Under the pieces are notes generated by a model. That model was not told the origin of the DNA, ran no database searches, and saw only the letters and a program-made list of their open reading frames with translations. A program made the translations under genes and the position numbers. Shown one piece after another: positions 1 to 10,578 of a stretch of DNA of 64,000 bases. The first letter of the stretch is position 1; each line of letters begins with the position of its first letter. Source of the DNA: Clarkia xantiana subsp. parviflora (Eukaryota; Streptophyta; Magnoliopsida; Myrtales; Onagraceae); NCBI GenBank assembly GCA_036873135.1, contig JAPTYO010000003.1, positions 25,444,001 through 25,508,000 on the forward strand, written 5' to 3'.

Positions 1-1945
1 CCATCTAAATGTAATTTGTTTAACCATTTCTACACACATTCATTCAATAAGGATCATCCATTCATCATCTAGCATCTTTAAAAACATATTTAAACCTATA
101 TATAATGTAGGAATCATCATCTAACCCACTTTTCACTTCTTTTTTCCCAGTTCACAAAATTTAATTAAAAAAAATCTAAAATTGGTTAACTATTTCATTC
201 TTGGATCTAATAACAGCAAAAGATATTTCTGCATATTCGTAAAATCAAGACCATACCGAAAAATTAGGGAAGCATAAGTCTATCTGAGATCTCTCAGTTG
301 AGCAAGATCAGACTAGACAGCAGATTCAAGCATAAATCATTGTCGAGACGGGCCGGGTTTAGCTAGGGTTAAAGGCTGTGATGTGAAGCAAATGGAATAA
401 TATATCCATGTATATATACACATGGAATTAGAAGTTTTGCTTCACTATTAAGCAAAAATACATTACTGTCCAAAAAAAAAAAAATAGATTACCAAAAATG
501 GGAAAATAGATTAATATATATAAAGGTAATAAATTTATTTATTACCAAAAAAAAAAAAAGATTTACTTCCCAATTTACTATTTACTTTCCAGTTAAAAAA
601 ATTGAAGAATAGATTGATAATAATAAATATATATATATATATCACTCTCTATTTAAAAAAAATAGAGTTTTTCAAAAAAATCGTCCAAATATGATTTGCC
701 AAAAATACCCCCATCACTATCTACTTTTTACCTTAAATGTCATTATAATATTTGACTGTAGCCTAATTCTACCCAAAACTAGGGCTGGCAATTTGGGCCC
801 GGCACGATGGGCCGACACGAAAATTACGGGTTTGAATTTGATATTGTTGACACGGCACGACACGATAGCACGATATAACACGATAATTTTAAAATTTTAG
901 TTTAAAATTTTTTATATTTGATTTTATATTCAATTTATTCTAGGTTTTTCATGCTGATTTTTCATGTTGGGCTGGGTTTGGGCTGACCCCAGAACACGAC
1001 ACGAAGCTAGCACGACACGAAGCTAACACGACCCGCACAAATTGCCAGAACTACCCAAAACCTCCACCACCGTACTCAACTAACTTCTCACGACTCCCTC
1101 CAACCGCTCACACAGCTTGTTTGCAAAGATTTATGTATTTTTCAGAAATATATCTGTTTGCTGATTTCATTCTCGCTATTAAACAGACTTTAGTCTATCG
1201 GATCGCTCCCTTGATTTTTTTAAGAGTTTAGAGTATGCATATTGGTGACAGCCGTGGTTTATATATATGGACATTCTTCCTTTAGTGGCCCTCCGTTCCT
1301 CTTTGATTTGTTCCTTAAATTGTGTATTGTGCTCTTTTTATTTTCACCTCATTCACTTTGCTTCAATTTTGCCTTTGTATACATATTTTTTTAAACATTT
1401 CTTCTTCATCGTAGTTCTTAGAGGCTAGCTAATATATGGAGGGACCTCAAAAGTATACTGTGTATTGTTTCGGATGATACATTTCTTCTTCAGTTTCATT
1501 CAACTTCTCATTTTCAATCTCCATCATTTCTTATCAGACACAATATGAGTATGTTTGTTCCTAATTTTTTTCTCCTTTTTAACAACCCTACATTCAAATA
1601 ACTAAAGAATTAATGTAATAAAAGATAGACAGAGTGGAAGAGAAACAGTGCACAATAAGGTTTTATCACGTTCTCTTTTAATTACTTTATGCATAAGTGT
1701 CGTGAAAGAACTCTATTCAACTGAGCTTTGCATTTAGTTTCAAATAAAGTTTTTACTTTTAGGAAGTTGACGAAAAATCTTCTTTTGACACTTCTCTCAC
1801 ACTAGCTAGCCTTGTTATCCCGGCCAATGATGGTTTTTTTTTTATTATCAATAGTTGCACGAAATGCGAGTTTGATCATTTAGTTAAATTATCCTACTGA
1901 AAGCAAATACAACAACTAATTTCAACAAGATTTTACAAATGAACT
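1..1945. repeat. Left copy of the F-box upstream flank (direct repeat of about 11912-13050)
   Basis: No gene is seen here. Blocks at 1-720, about 1126-1225 and 1848-1945 match 11912-12655, about 12800-12910 and 12950-13050 in the same order and orientation, including the shared stretch GGATCATCCATTCATCATCT. The right copy lies immediately upstream of the minus-strand F-box gene, so by inference a paralogous F-box gene sits just outside the left edge of the window. A hAT element interrupts this copy at 780-1053. The interval 1946-2189 holds nothing recognisable. Confidence 0.75.
780..1053. mobile_element. Non-autonomous hAT-like element (family 1), 274 bp
   Basis: The ends are TAGGGCTGGCAATTTG and its imperfect inverse (TAGTTCTGGCAATTTG read from the right end). 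They are flanked by a perfect 8-bp target duplication CCCAAAAC (772-779 and 1054-1061), as expected for hAT transposons. The interior carries repeated GGCACGA/CACGACACGA motifs and no transposase. A second member lies at 30940-31312. Confidence 0.9.
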
Positions 1946-2189
1946 GGCTATGGACGAACCTTAAAATCCTATGTTTTCGTGTGATTAGCAGAGTATGGCT
2001 GAATATGCCAGTCCCACCAGAGTTAAATATGTGAATTTCAGTAGCAAGACTTTAATAAAATAATGGAATTAATTGTTTAGGTTGCTAAAACATCATTAAC
2101 TATACTAAAATATAGCTAGTGATCATGAGACTTGAGAGCAACGTCGGTGATGGAGTCGTGACATAGCTTTGTGGTTTAGTCTCTTTCGC

Positions 2190-3582
2190 TATGGTAACAT
2201 AGCTTGGGTTCCAAGAAAAACAAAATCAGAGTAAGCTTGGATTCCAAGTTAACTGTAAACTTTTGATTCAATTTTTGTGCATGGCTAATGAAATTCACAT
2301 ATATATTCCGGGGAAAATTATACATTACAGGACCTGCGGAACTATTCCATGATCGGAGTCCAATAACCAGTACTACGGGCATGGAACCGCAGCATTTCGA
2401 CAGTGGGAGCACATTTACATACTTGCGTCCAGAATATTATCAGGCAGTCTTTAATCAGGTATATAAATGAAGACATAACGACGTAATTGCTAGAAACTAA
2501 TATTAGATTGATACATATTATCGAAAATAAGGATTAGATACATTCTACTTTTATATATTAGCTTGTGTCGCTATCAGCTTGTGAAGCGTAATATATTCTA
2601 ACAGTAAACTGTTGAAATTTTGACAACTTTTTTTTTTGGAGTAATAGATAAAAGAAGATGTGAAAGGGAAGCCACTGAAAATGATTAAACCTGATCCTAA
2701 GTACAATAATAAATTTGACATCTTTAGACCTTTCATGCTGAAGTATGCTAACAATAAGGAACTGCAGATCCCACCTGAAGCTTACCTCATTCTAGTTGTA
2801 AGTATTTTCTCTATATACAATTAAAACCAAACATTTTTATTGTCTTTTCCGAATTAGATTTAGACATGCATACAAGAAAACAGGGTATCAGCAACATATT
2901 TGTTTCTGTTATTATATCGTGTTTTCCTGTAGTGATGTTACATGTTGATTTTTTTTGCTACCCTACAAGAAACAGGGTATCAACTACGGATTCAATTCCA
3001 ACAAACCGATTCCGTTGTGTTTTGTCGCAGAAGAATGTTCTGTTATTGATACCTTGTTTTCTTGTAGTGATGTTACATTGTTGATTTTTTTTTTTGCTAC
3101 TACAAGAAAACAGGGTATCGGCAAGAGATTCGATTCCAACAAACCGATTCCGTTGTGTTTTGTCGCAGAAGATTATTCTTCTTTTATTGATACCCTGTTT
3201 TCTTTTAGTGATGTTACATGTCGTTTATTTTTTTTTTTGCTACTATCGAAAACGTCTTCAAATGGTGAATTTACGATCGACCTTTCAGAAAATGGGAGAT
3301 GTATGCTTGGGTTTCCGAAAAGTTGCCGAAAATGAACGCAACACTGTGGGAGGTAATGTGTGGATTTATTGCCAGTTTGTGTATATTGTTATATCAAATG
3401 CATTTATATAACAATAGACACTTTTTAAGGGATTTACATCTGTTCTAATAAGTATATATTATTTTCTTATGTGTATTTTTGCAGACGTTTCAATGCAAGA
3501 TACGATGATGATTTTTGACAATGAAAAGAAAGAGATTGGATGGGTATCGCCTGCAAACTGCAACAACATTCCCAAGTCCTGA
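2190..3582 (+). pseudogene. AP1: 5'-truncated Asp1-like aspartic protease pseudogene
   Basis: Only the C-terminal half of a nucellin/Asp1-type pepsin-like (A1) protease remains. Recognisable pieces are the tail of exon 4 (about 2190-2238, SSxxIAWVPRK-like), exon 5 (2311-2458, with the second active-site motif FDSGST), exon 6 (2648-2797, QIPPEAYLILV), exon 7 (3289-3352, CLGF) and exon 8 (3485-3582, IGWVSPANCNNIPKS then TGA). The exon 5 acceptor reads ATTCCG where the AP5 paralogue has ATTCAG, so the AG is lost. Exon 6 lacks 19 codons, in frame, that AP5 keeps (the CWK...FKSLGEV region). Exons 1-3, including the first catalytic Asp, are absent. The closest relative in the window is AP5 on the opposite strand, with which AP1 shares intron insertions and the 3' flank. 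Non-functional as a protease; residual transcription cannot be judged. Confidence 0.85.
2868..3215 (+). repeat. Three tandem units derived from a CACTA-type MITE in AP1 intron 6
   Basis: Three successive units each run from TACAAGAAAACAGGGTATC-like sequence to GATACCCTGTTTTCTTGTAGTG-like sequence and are followed by the spacer GTGATGTTACATGTTGATTT. Period is about 137-140 bp for the second and third units; the first is shorter. The terminal motifs match the element at 48117-48473 in the same intron of AP5. This looks like one MITE insertion that was later tandemly amplified with a little flanking intron. Confidence 0.75.
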
Positions 3583-3839
3583 ACCAATATTTAAATTAAA
3601 TCGTACGTAAGTTTTAAACCTTAAACCCTAAACACTAAGCTCGGATCGGGTTATAACGAGATTTTCTCATCCTTATATATTTTTGCAGGTTATAATTAGT
3701 AGCCGAGGAATAAATTAGCAACAAGCAGCCTATATTTATATAGCAGATCATAAAATAATGGTATAGAGAAGAAATGAAATATTGTCCGGTTGTAATAAGA
3801 AGCATATACATATGCAATCTATTATATATAATGGAATAA

Positions 3840-4775
3840 AATATACTTATTCATAAGGGTATCTTAAACTTGCAATGTGTCCATTTTTATTAGAAAAAAA
3901 TATTAGAATTAGTTCTTATTCTTTTACATAATGAATGATTTGGTTTCTACCATATCTTTAGACATGTTTTGTGACGTTACTACTTTTACAATATTTTCAT
4001 TTATTTAAAATTCGTTAATTTTTTTTTTAATGTCGTTTAACTGAAATCTCACGTAAAATATAAAAAGTACATCATGTGTCCTTATCCCTAATTAAGTGAT
4101 ACCTCATATTTGCACCTTTTCATTTTTATTAGGAAAAAAAAAAATAGAATTAGTTCTTATACTTTACATGCATAATGAATTATTTTGGTTCCTACTATAT
4201 TTTAGACGTATTTTATGTCTTTACCACTATTACTAAACTTTTTTCATTTAATTGAAACTAATTTTTTTGTGAATGCCACTTACGTTACGTAAACTATTAT
4301 TAACTTCTTAATTCAGCGTATCAATTTGATTTTTTTTTTTTTTTTTGCCAACACATCTATTTGATTCACTCCAACAAATGTTTTGTATTCAACCCATGCA
4401 ATATGCAAATATCTGGTACATATTGAGATTTTTGTGTACATAGATGAGTCACTTAACACTCATATAAACACATCAAAATATGTGTAAAACATGCTTCTAA
4501 TTTTTTTTTTTTGGCCAAAAACATGCTTCTAATTAAACTCGACCTTTCAGATAAATAGCAACTCATGAAATATTTATAAACTCAAAATATGATTTTTTTT
4601 TTCATTTGTTCGTCCATTCAAAACATATTGTGTACACTAATTAAAAGTTAAATAAATAACTTAAGTAAAATCAAATAAAAACTTCAAATTTTAGCGGTTT
4701 AATATTTATAGCGGTAAATTGAATTTTATGGGTGTCTTTGAATAAAAATTGGATAAAAAAAATGTATCTATATGT
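3840..4775 (+). repeat. Aspartic-protease 3'-flank repeat, copy 1
   Basis: AT-rich non-coding flank downstream of AP1. It matches the 3' flank of AP5 in inverted orientation (about 46540-47300) and two truncated direct copies at 18816-19210 and 20046-20690. Shared landmarks include CACTCCAACAAATGTTTTG, TACATATTGAGATTTTTGT and ACATGCTTCTAA. It holds no gene. It shows that AP1 and AP5 were copied with at least 0.7 kb of flank. Confidence 0.75.
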
Positions 4776-4926
4776 TTATGTTGTTGGAAATAGTTAGGGA
4801 TTGCTCTTTATTTTTTATTTATTTATCAAAATTATTAATGGGCAATTGGTCCATTAATGTTTAAAAACCCGGTTACTTCTCACCCAGCAGCTTTACAACT
4901 CCATTTAATTTTTCGTTTTCGGTCGC

Positions 4927-6338
4927 GTGATTGGACAAGGAATGGAGCTACTAAACTCGTCCAATTACCGGATTTGGAAGTCCTGCCTGGAGTCATATCT
5001 CGTGAGTGAAGACTTGTGGGACATCGTTGGAAGCAGTGATACAACCGCCCCGGAGGATACCACCAGAAAAGGTGAAGAGATCAAGCGCTGGAAGCGGAGG
5101 AATGCCGGGGTGGAGTTTGCCTTGAAGAAGTCGATATCGCAGCGATTTTTGAGAATATCTCACGATGCACTTCTGCCAGTTCGATCTGGAAGATGCTAGA
5201 CCAGCTATACAACAAGAAGAACGAGGCGCGGTTACAAATATTGGAGACGGATCTGGCGAATGCGAAGCAGGGTGAGTCGTCGATTTCACAGTTCTTTTTA
5301 AAGGTTAAAAACTTGTATTCATAATTTAATTTGCTCAACCTGGAGGAGCCAATCTCGGAGGCGCGGATAAAATGGTCCATCATTCGGGGATTACGTCCCG
5401 AGTATATACCGTTTGTTACGTCGATTCAATGGTGGGTCCAACAACCATCCTTGGAGGAGTTTGAGAACCTTCTAGCTTCATAGGAGTCTTTGGCTAAGAA
5501 AATGACCGGGGTAAAGCTGGAGGAAGATCAGTGCGCGCTCGTGGCCCAAGTACAAGAGAATGACGCCAGGAAAAAAAGTTGGTGGGAATGTCGAGTCGTC
5601 TCGCGGAAAAGACTTCAAGTGTTACATGTGTGGGAAGCCTGGATATCTGAAGAGAAATTGTCGGACCAGACTGAAGGAGAGTAACATGGTGGAATCTAAG
5701 ACTTCAACAAAAGATGAAGAATGGGAAAAAAAATTTCTTGCCAAGACTACTCCCACATGTGCATTCACAGCTCGAAACTTGGGAAATGAGTGGATTGTCG
5801 ATTCCGGTTGTGGTCATCATCTTACCGGAGATGTGAAGCAACTTACGAATCTTCGCCGTCATGAAGGAGGAGAAGTTATAGTCACGGCGGATGATAATTT
5901 CACCATGTTGAGAAGAAAGGCACTGTTGTGATCAACAATAGCGGTTGGACATCGATCAAGCTCGATAATGTTTATCATGTTCCAGGCATGAAGAAAAATC
6001 TCCTTTCAGTGGCGAATGCAGTCGATTCAGGTATGTACGTTTTATTTGGTCCGAATGATGTGAAGTTTCTCAGGAATGTTGAGATGATCAAGGCGGACAT
6101 AGTTCACATCGGTGAGCGAGTAGACGACATGTTCGTGATACCGGCTTCAAGTAAGAATACTTCTTCAAAGAAGGTTCATGGAAAAAGGGGGAGTTCTTAT
6201 CCTCACGGAGATTTCCATAGAGAAGCCGATGACGAACAAGTGGTGAAGCAAGGCTCAGGAAGGTCGATCACAATGCCAGTTCGTGATCGGGATAAAAATC
6301 ACATCTGCACTTATCTTGCTTCCTTGCAAGTCCGGTAG
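4927..6338 (+). pseudogene. Copia gag-protease, degraded
   Basis: Gag of the UBN2/DUF4219 type starts with a motif like LNSSNYRIWKSCLESYL. It continues across frames through LYNKKNEARLQILETDL and RGLRPEYIPF to the nucleic-acid-binding knuckle CYMCGKPGYLKRNC (5620-5661). The retropepsin motif IVDSGCGHHLTGD follows, with DSG at 5800-5808. A second frame (from 5928) gives the rest of the protease and pre-integrase region (LDNVYHVPGMKKNLLSV, FVIPAS). In-frame stops near 5321 and 5480 and a shift near 5900 break the frame. The part after about 6150 does not look like integrase and I do not recognise it. Confidence 0.75.
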
Positions 6339-6612
6339 TTCGCAATAAATATTTTTCTCAAGACGGAGGTAAGGAAGAGTCGGACTTGGAGATGTCTAAG
6401 GGATATGAAGCTGTGCTGCCGACGATGGGAAACAAGCGTCGACAGGTTACATTGTCGCTTGCTAAGACTTCAGCCATCGATAAAGGAGGAAGTGCTTCAA
6501 AACCACAAGTTGATCAAGAAAGAAAAGTGTGACAGAAGTATCGAGAGCGGCACAGACTGGAGCGCAATATTGATAAGAAGAAACATGAATGAAAGTCCAT
6601 GTTGAGGGGGAG

Positions 6613-7078
6613 TGTTAAGATCAACATTGACTTACCATCACGGGCTAAAACTAATTTACCATCATGGGCAAAGAAGAACTTACCATCATGGGTTATGACC
6701 AACTTAGCATCATTGGGCCAAGACTTGAAGATTTGGTCTAAGAGGGAGTTGGGCTAAGTTGAAGAAACATCTAGATAATTTGTCTAACTTAAGGTATCTA
6801 GATAAGTCTAGGATCTAAGTAATTTCTAGAGACTTTCTAAGATGATCTTAGTCTAGAGATTTCCAAGAGTACTCTAGAGAGATCTTTAGGTTAGGCAACT
6901 ATAAATAGGAGTGAGTCATTTGTAGTAAGCAACCACCACAACAACACCAACACTACAAGTTGTAAGAGTCTCCAAGATATCATATTTAGAGCAAGAGAGT
7001 TATATATTTACGAGTTCTTCTCTAGTCGTTGAAATACGATCTTGGGCAAGTGCAAATCGGCACTTCGTTATTTTTACA
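6613..7078 (+). repeat. 3' LTR of the gag-only copia element
   Basis: Begins TGTTAAGATC right after the purine-rich tract TTGAGGGGGAG. Contains a good TATA box (ACTATAAATAGG, near 6898-6909), as expected for an LTR promoter. The right end (TTTTTACA near 7078) is inferred from the terminal CA only, because no second LTR is available for comparison. Confidence 0.5.
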
Positions 7079-7548
7079 ATAGGTAGTGTATTATTGGACC
7101 AATGTTGTCAATGACTCGATTCTTCAGAAGCGTATCATCTACGTCATCTAGCAACAAACTTATGTTGCTGATCATCCAGATAATTATCTAACTCATCACG
7201 TAATTGGTTCTCATCAACTATGTTCATGACACCCTTTTTCTTTCATATCCAATCTATTTGCTTGGCCAAAAAAAAAAAAATCCAATCTTTTTGATTAACT
7301 GATATGATTAAAAAAAACCCATCTTTAGAATTGTTAATACTTGATAATCATTTCACTGAATTGTGGTACTTAATGCGCAACCAAACTCGCCACGTTGGTC
7401 GAGAAGAAGAAAAAACTGCACAACTTGCTTGACTATTATTACTAGCTCAAGTATTGTCGAAATAATGAAAGGAGGCATTATTTGAAAAAGTTATCCGTTG
7501 TAAATCTTTTTTATTTTTTATATTGATGCGTTTTTACTATCAAAATGG

Positions 7549-7782
7549 TTTACTGGGGTGGTTGCGGAGAAAAAGTGGATGCCATTGATTACTACACAAA
7601 CGAGATTGAGAAAGAAATAAGCTTTTGTTTCGGTTTATTTTATGAAACATGTTGAGTTGATTTGAACTGAATATTTCAGATTGCTGCTGAGCGAGCACTA
7701 GTAACAACAGACCTCAACCATATAATGCCTACTGCATTTATCTCATTCAGAACTAGATGGTTAATGACCAGCGAACCAACTC
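7549..7782 (+). pseudogene. OSCA/CSC1-like channel gene fragment
   Basis: Two short blocks read as adjacent exons of a hyperosmolality-gated calcium channel (OSCA/CSC1, DUF221 family). The first (7549-7617) gives KVDAIDYYTNEIEKE. The second, after the acceptor-like TTTCAG at 7675-7680, gives IAAERALVTTDLNHIMP followed by TAFISFRTRW. In the family this cytosolic loop reads K-x-D-A-I-(D/E)-x-Y...E-x-x-R...IMPAAFVSF-x-x-RW. The donor after the first block is not GT (AAATAAGC), and a stop follows soon after the second. No other OSCA exon is seen nearby. Likely a transduplicated scrap just left of the CACTA element; identification rests on about 50 residues. Confidence 0.6.
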
Positions 7783-7933
7783 TAAAATAGAAGAATTTTC
7801 GAGACAAAGAGGAAATGACGATCTTCTTGATTATATTGGTGGAGAAACAAGATCAAAGAACGAGCACTTATAAAGACTTAAAGGGCAATTTGGGAACTTT
7901 ATTTTTTTAAAATATTCACTTAAAAATGGCAAC

Positions 7934-10186
7934 CACTACAAGAAAATCAGTAGTTTGTGACTAATCTTTTGTGAGGGATTTGATCTCTCAAAATTTAGTG
8001 CGTTTTGTAAGGGATTTATAAGGCTTTTATTAGGGATATTTTTTTAAGGGATATTCTCTTACAATTTTAATTTTCCTAAATAAAATACCGAGGGATTTGT
8101 AAGGTAAAATTTCGAAGGGATAATTAAGGGATTTTGCTAGGTTTTCCGTAAAAAAAAATTGTTAAATTGAATTCCATATGATGTGTTTGCTTTTTGGTCC
8201 TGCCATCCCAAAGCACTTGCAGAGTTGTTTGTTTTAGTTCTCTCAAGTATATCTGCCCAGAATCGTAGTAGGATTTGTTTGGGTTGTGCTGGTTCCAATT
8301 GTAATTAGGGTTCATAAGTATAATGGCTCGATCCTATTGCTAATTTTGCCAGATACTGATCAATAGGAGCATATTAAGGTCGTGGAACTGCTTAGGCAAG
8401 ACTATGAATCTAAACTTGAAAATTTAGACGCTCGAATCAGGTGACTTTGTGCAGAATAAATAAAATTGTGAATCTATGTGTTGTTCTGTTCTCCAGTCAG
8501 AGGCTGACAAGTATGTTTGTATCTCGATTATGTATCTAATCCTCAAAATCTAAGAATCGCACTTGCTCCGGATGCAAAATAAGTACAAACTGATAACACA
8601 AGGCTCCTCGACTTCAGGTTTGGCTTTATTACCCTACTCCTCCTCTACTTTTCGAATTGGATTGGATGAAATTTAAATGGTGCACGTTGATGAAACAGTT
8701 ATTTCACGAATACTTGGACAGAGTTTGGGTCCCATACAAAAATGGTGGATCTATTGTCAGAGTCGATCTCAAGGTTTGTGCTTTTACTGAAAATGACTCA
8801 TGATTGATGTTACTGAGAATGCAATTTCCTCATGATTATATACCAACCCCGCCTAATCCTTACTTTCAGAGCTGTCAAAATGTAATTAGGTTCTTCTTGT
8901 AAAAACTATTATAGCCTTATAGAATTGGTAAAAAAGTTACTAATTTTGCAAAATACATATTACTTATAGCCTAAGATATGTCTTTTAATTTCTGCAACTT
9001 TTAGCAATATTTGTGGTAGGATTCGGGGTCTGGATGAATACTCATGACGATAACCGTCGAAGGTCACTCACTCTTCCAGTCCTAGGCATCAGGGATGTCA
9101 TATATTCATAATGTGAGTACTTTATATAAACCCGACCCCTTTGTTGTTGCTCATTGTTTCTAGTTACTGATTTGGTTATAATTTAGATATGTAATAGGTG
9201 TCTTGGGTGCATGGATGAACAACTCCATTTTGATGTGGATTGTATTGTAACCTTGCAATCCAAATCAGAATATAGATATCATTATTGATATTATAGTCAT
9301 CTGAATGACTATATATATCAAAGTTGATATTATAGTCACCTGAATGATTGACTGAATGCATGTGCAATATTCTTTATTCTGGCTCTGTGGAAATTGAAGT
9401 GTTTGTCTAGCTCTGTTGAAATTGAAGTGTTTAGCTATTTCTGCAAGTGTTAAGTTACATCACTGATTTTGCACATTTTTTTTGCAGTATGGTGTTTGAA
9501 TTGTGGTATGATGATGGATTTTGAGCAAGGAATTTGGAGGAAAGAGAAGGGTGTTAAGGACTATTATCTTTAATGGTCTTATGTTATCTTTAATAGTGTT
9601 AAGTATTATGTTATCTTCAATGATTGTAAAGACTTTTTTTTTTTGCCAAAATGATTGTAAAGACTTGGTTGCAAAGTATTGTATGTTATCTTTTGGTTGT
9701 ATGTAAACTTTGAATTTAATATTATATCATATATTTATGTTATTAGTATTAATTCTAACCCTATATATATATATATATATAATATTAATATATATTATAA
9801 TAAATCGTAAAAATTTCCCTCACAAATTCCTTAGAATATTATTCCTAAAAAAACCCTTAATAAACAAACCCTTTAAATTCTCTCAAAAAAACCTTTCAAC
9901 TTGCTCCCTCGGAAAATCCCTTGTTAATCTGTTACCGAAAACTCTAACAAAATCCCTAAATATTTTTTGAGGGATTTGATTTTTGGAGTGTTAGATATGG
10001 ATTTTTCAAGGGAAATTCCTCACAAACGTTTTAAAGGGATTTCCCTTTAAAATCACATTTTTTCTGGCGGGGTCATTTGCTAGAAGCACATTCCTAACAA
10101 AATCCCTCACAAGATGATTTTTTTGAGGGATTTTTGAAAATCCCTCAAAAAATCGACCCTCACAAATGGACAGATTTCTCATAGTG
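7934..10186. mobile_element. Non-autonomous CACTA (En/Spm) element, 2.25 kb
   Basis: Ends are CACTACAAGAAAATC on the left and CACTATGAGAAATCTG read inward from the right, flanked by a 3-bp target duplication AAC (7931-7933 and 10187-10189). Sub-terminal regions are packed with TTGTGAGGGATTT-type motifs on both sides, typical of CACTA elements. No transposase motif is seen. The middle (about 8170-9700) holds short unidentifiable open stretches that could be captured host sequence. Confidence 0.88.
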
Positions 10187-10435
10187 AACATGGGTTCACT
10201 TAACATCCATTTAACGGAATATGTAACTTTTCATCTAAAACAACCCGTCCGTTTTCAAACATGTTACTTCTAAAACATACAACAAAAAAACATGTTATAT
10301 CTAAAAATATTTTTCATAAACATATTACATCTTTTTCATACTTTTTCTTAATTATTCGCAATCCAGGGATTGATTTCATAGAGCGAGCCACGTCTGAATA
10401 TATATTTAATAGTGCTATAAATAAATAAATATTCA

Positions 10436-10512
10436 GTTAGAAAAACAAATTACTTGAAAACGTACACTAAATCGATCAACTCAACAAAATTAACACAAGC
10501 TTGTAGGTACTT
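10436..10512. repeat. F-box 3'-flank block shared with 62095-62166
   Basis: The block with TTACTTGAAAACGTACAC and AACACAAGCTTGTAGG recurs at 62095-62166. It lies just downstream of the F-box stop codon, so the distant copy marks another F-box-linked duplication. Confidence 0.75.
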
Positions 10513-10578
10513 ATTATTAATGATCATGATCGATCGTCACTTCATCTTCCACGCATCTTATTAATTAATTCCTATAAC

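Larger units (their letters stand above)
4918..7078 (+). mobile_element. 5'-truncated Ty1-copia-type element with gag-protease only
   Basis: The order is gag, CCHC knuckle, aspartic protease, a non-standard tail, purine-rich tract (6602-6612) and a 3' LTR beginning TGTTAAGATC. Integrase, reverse transcriptase and RNase H are missing although the PPT and LTR follow directly, so this is either a non-autonomous gag-only element or a large internal deletion. No 5' LTR or primer-binding site is seen; homology begins close to 4918. The reading frame is broken by several stops and shifts. Confidence 0.75.
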
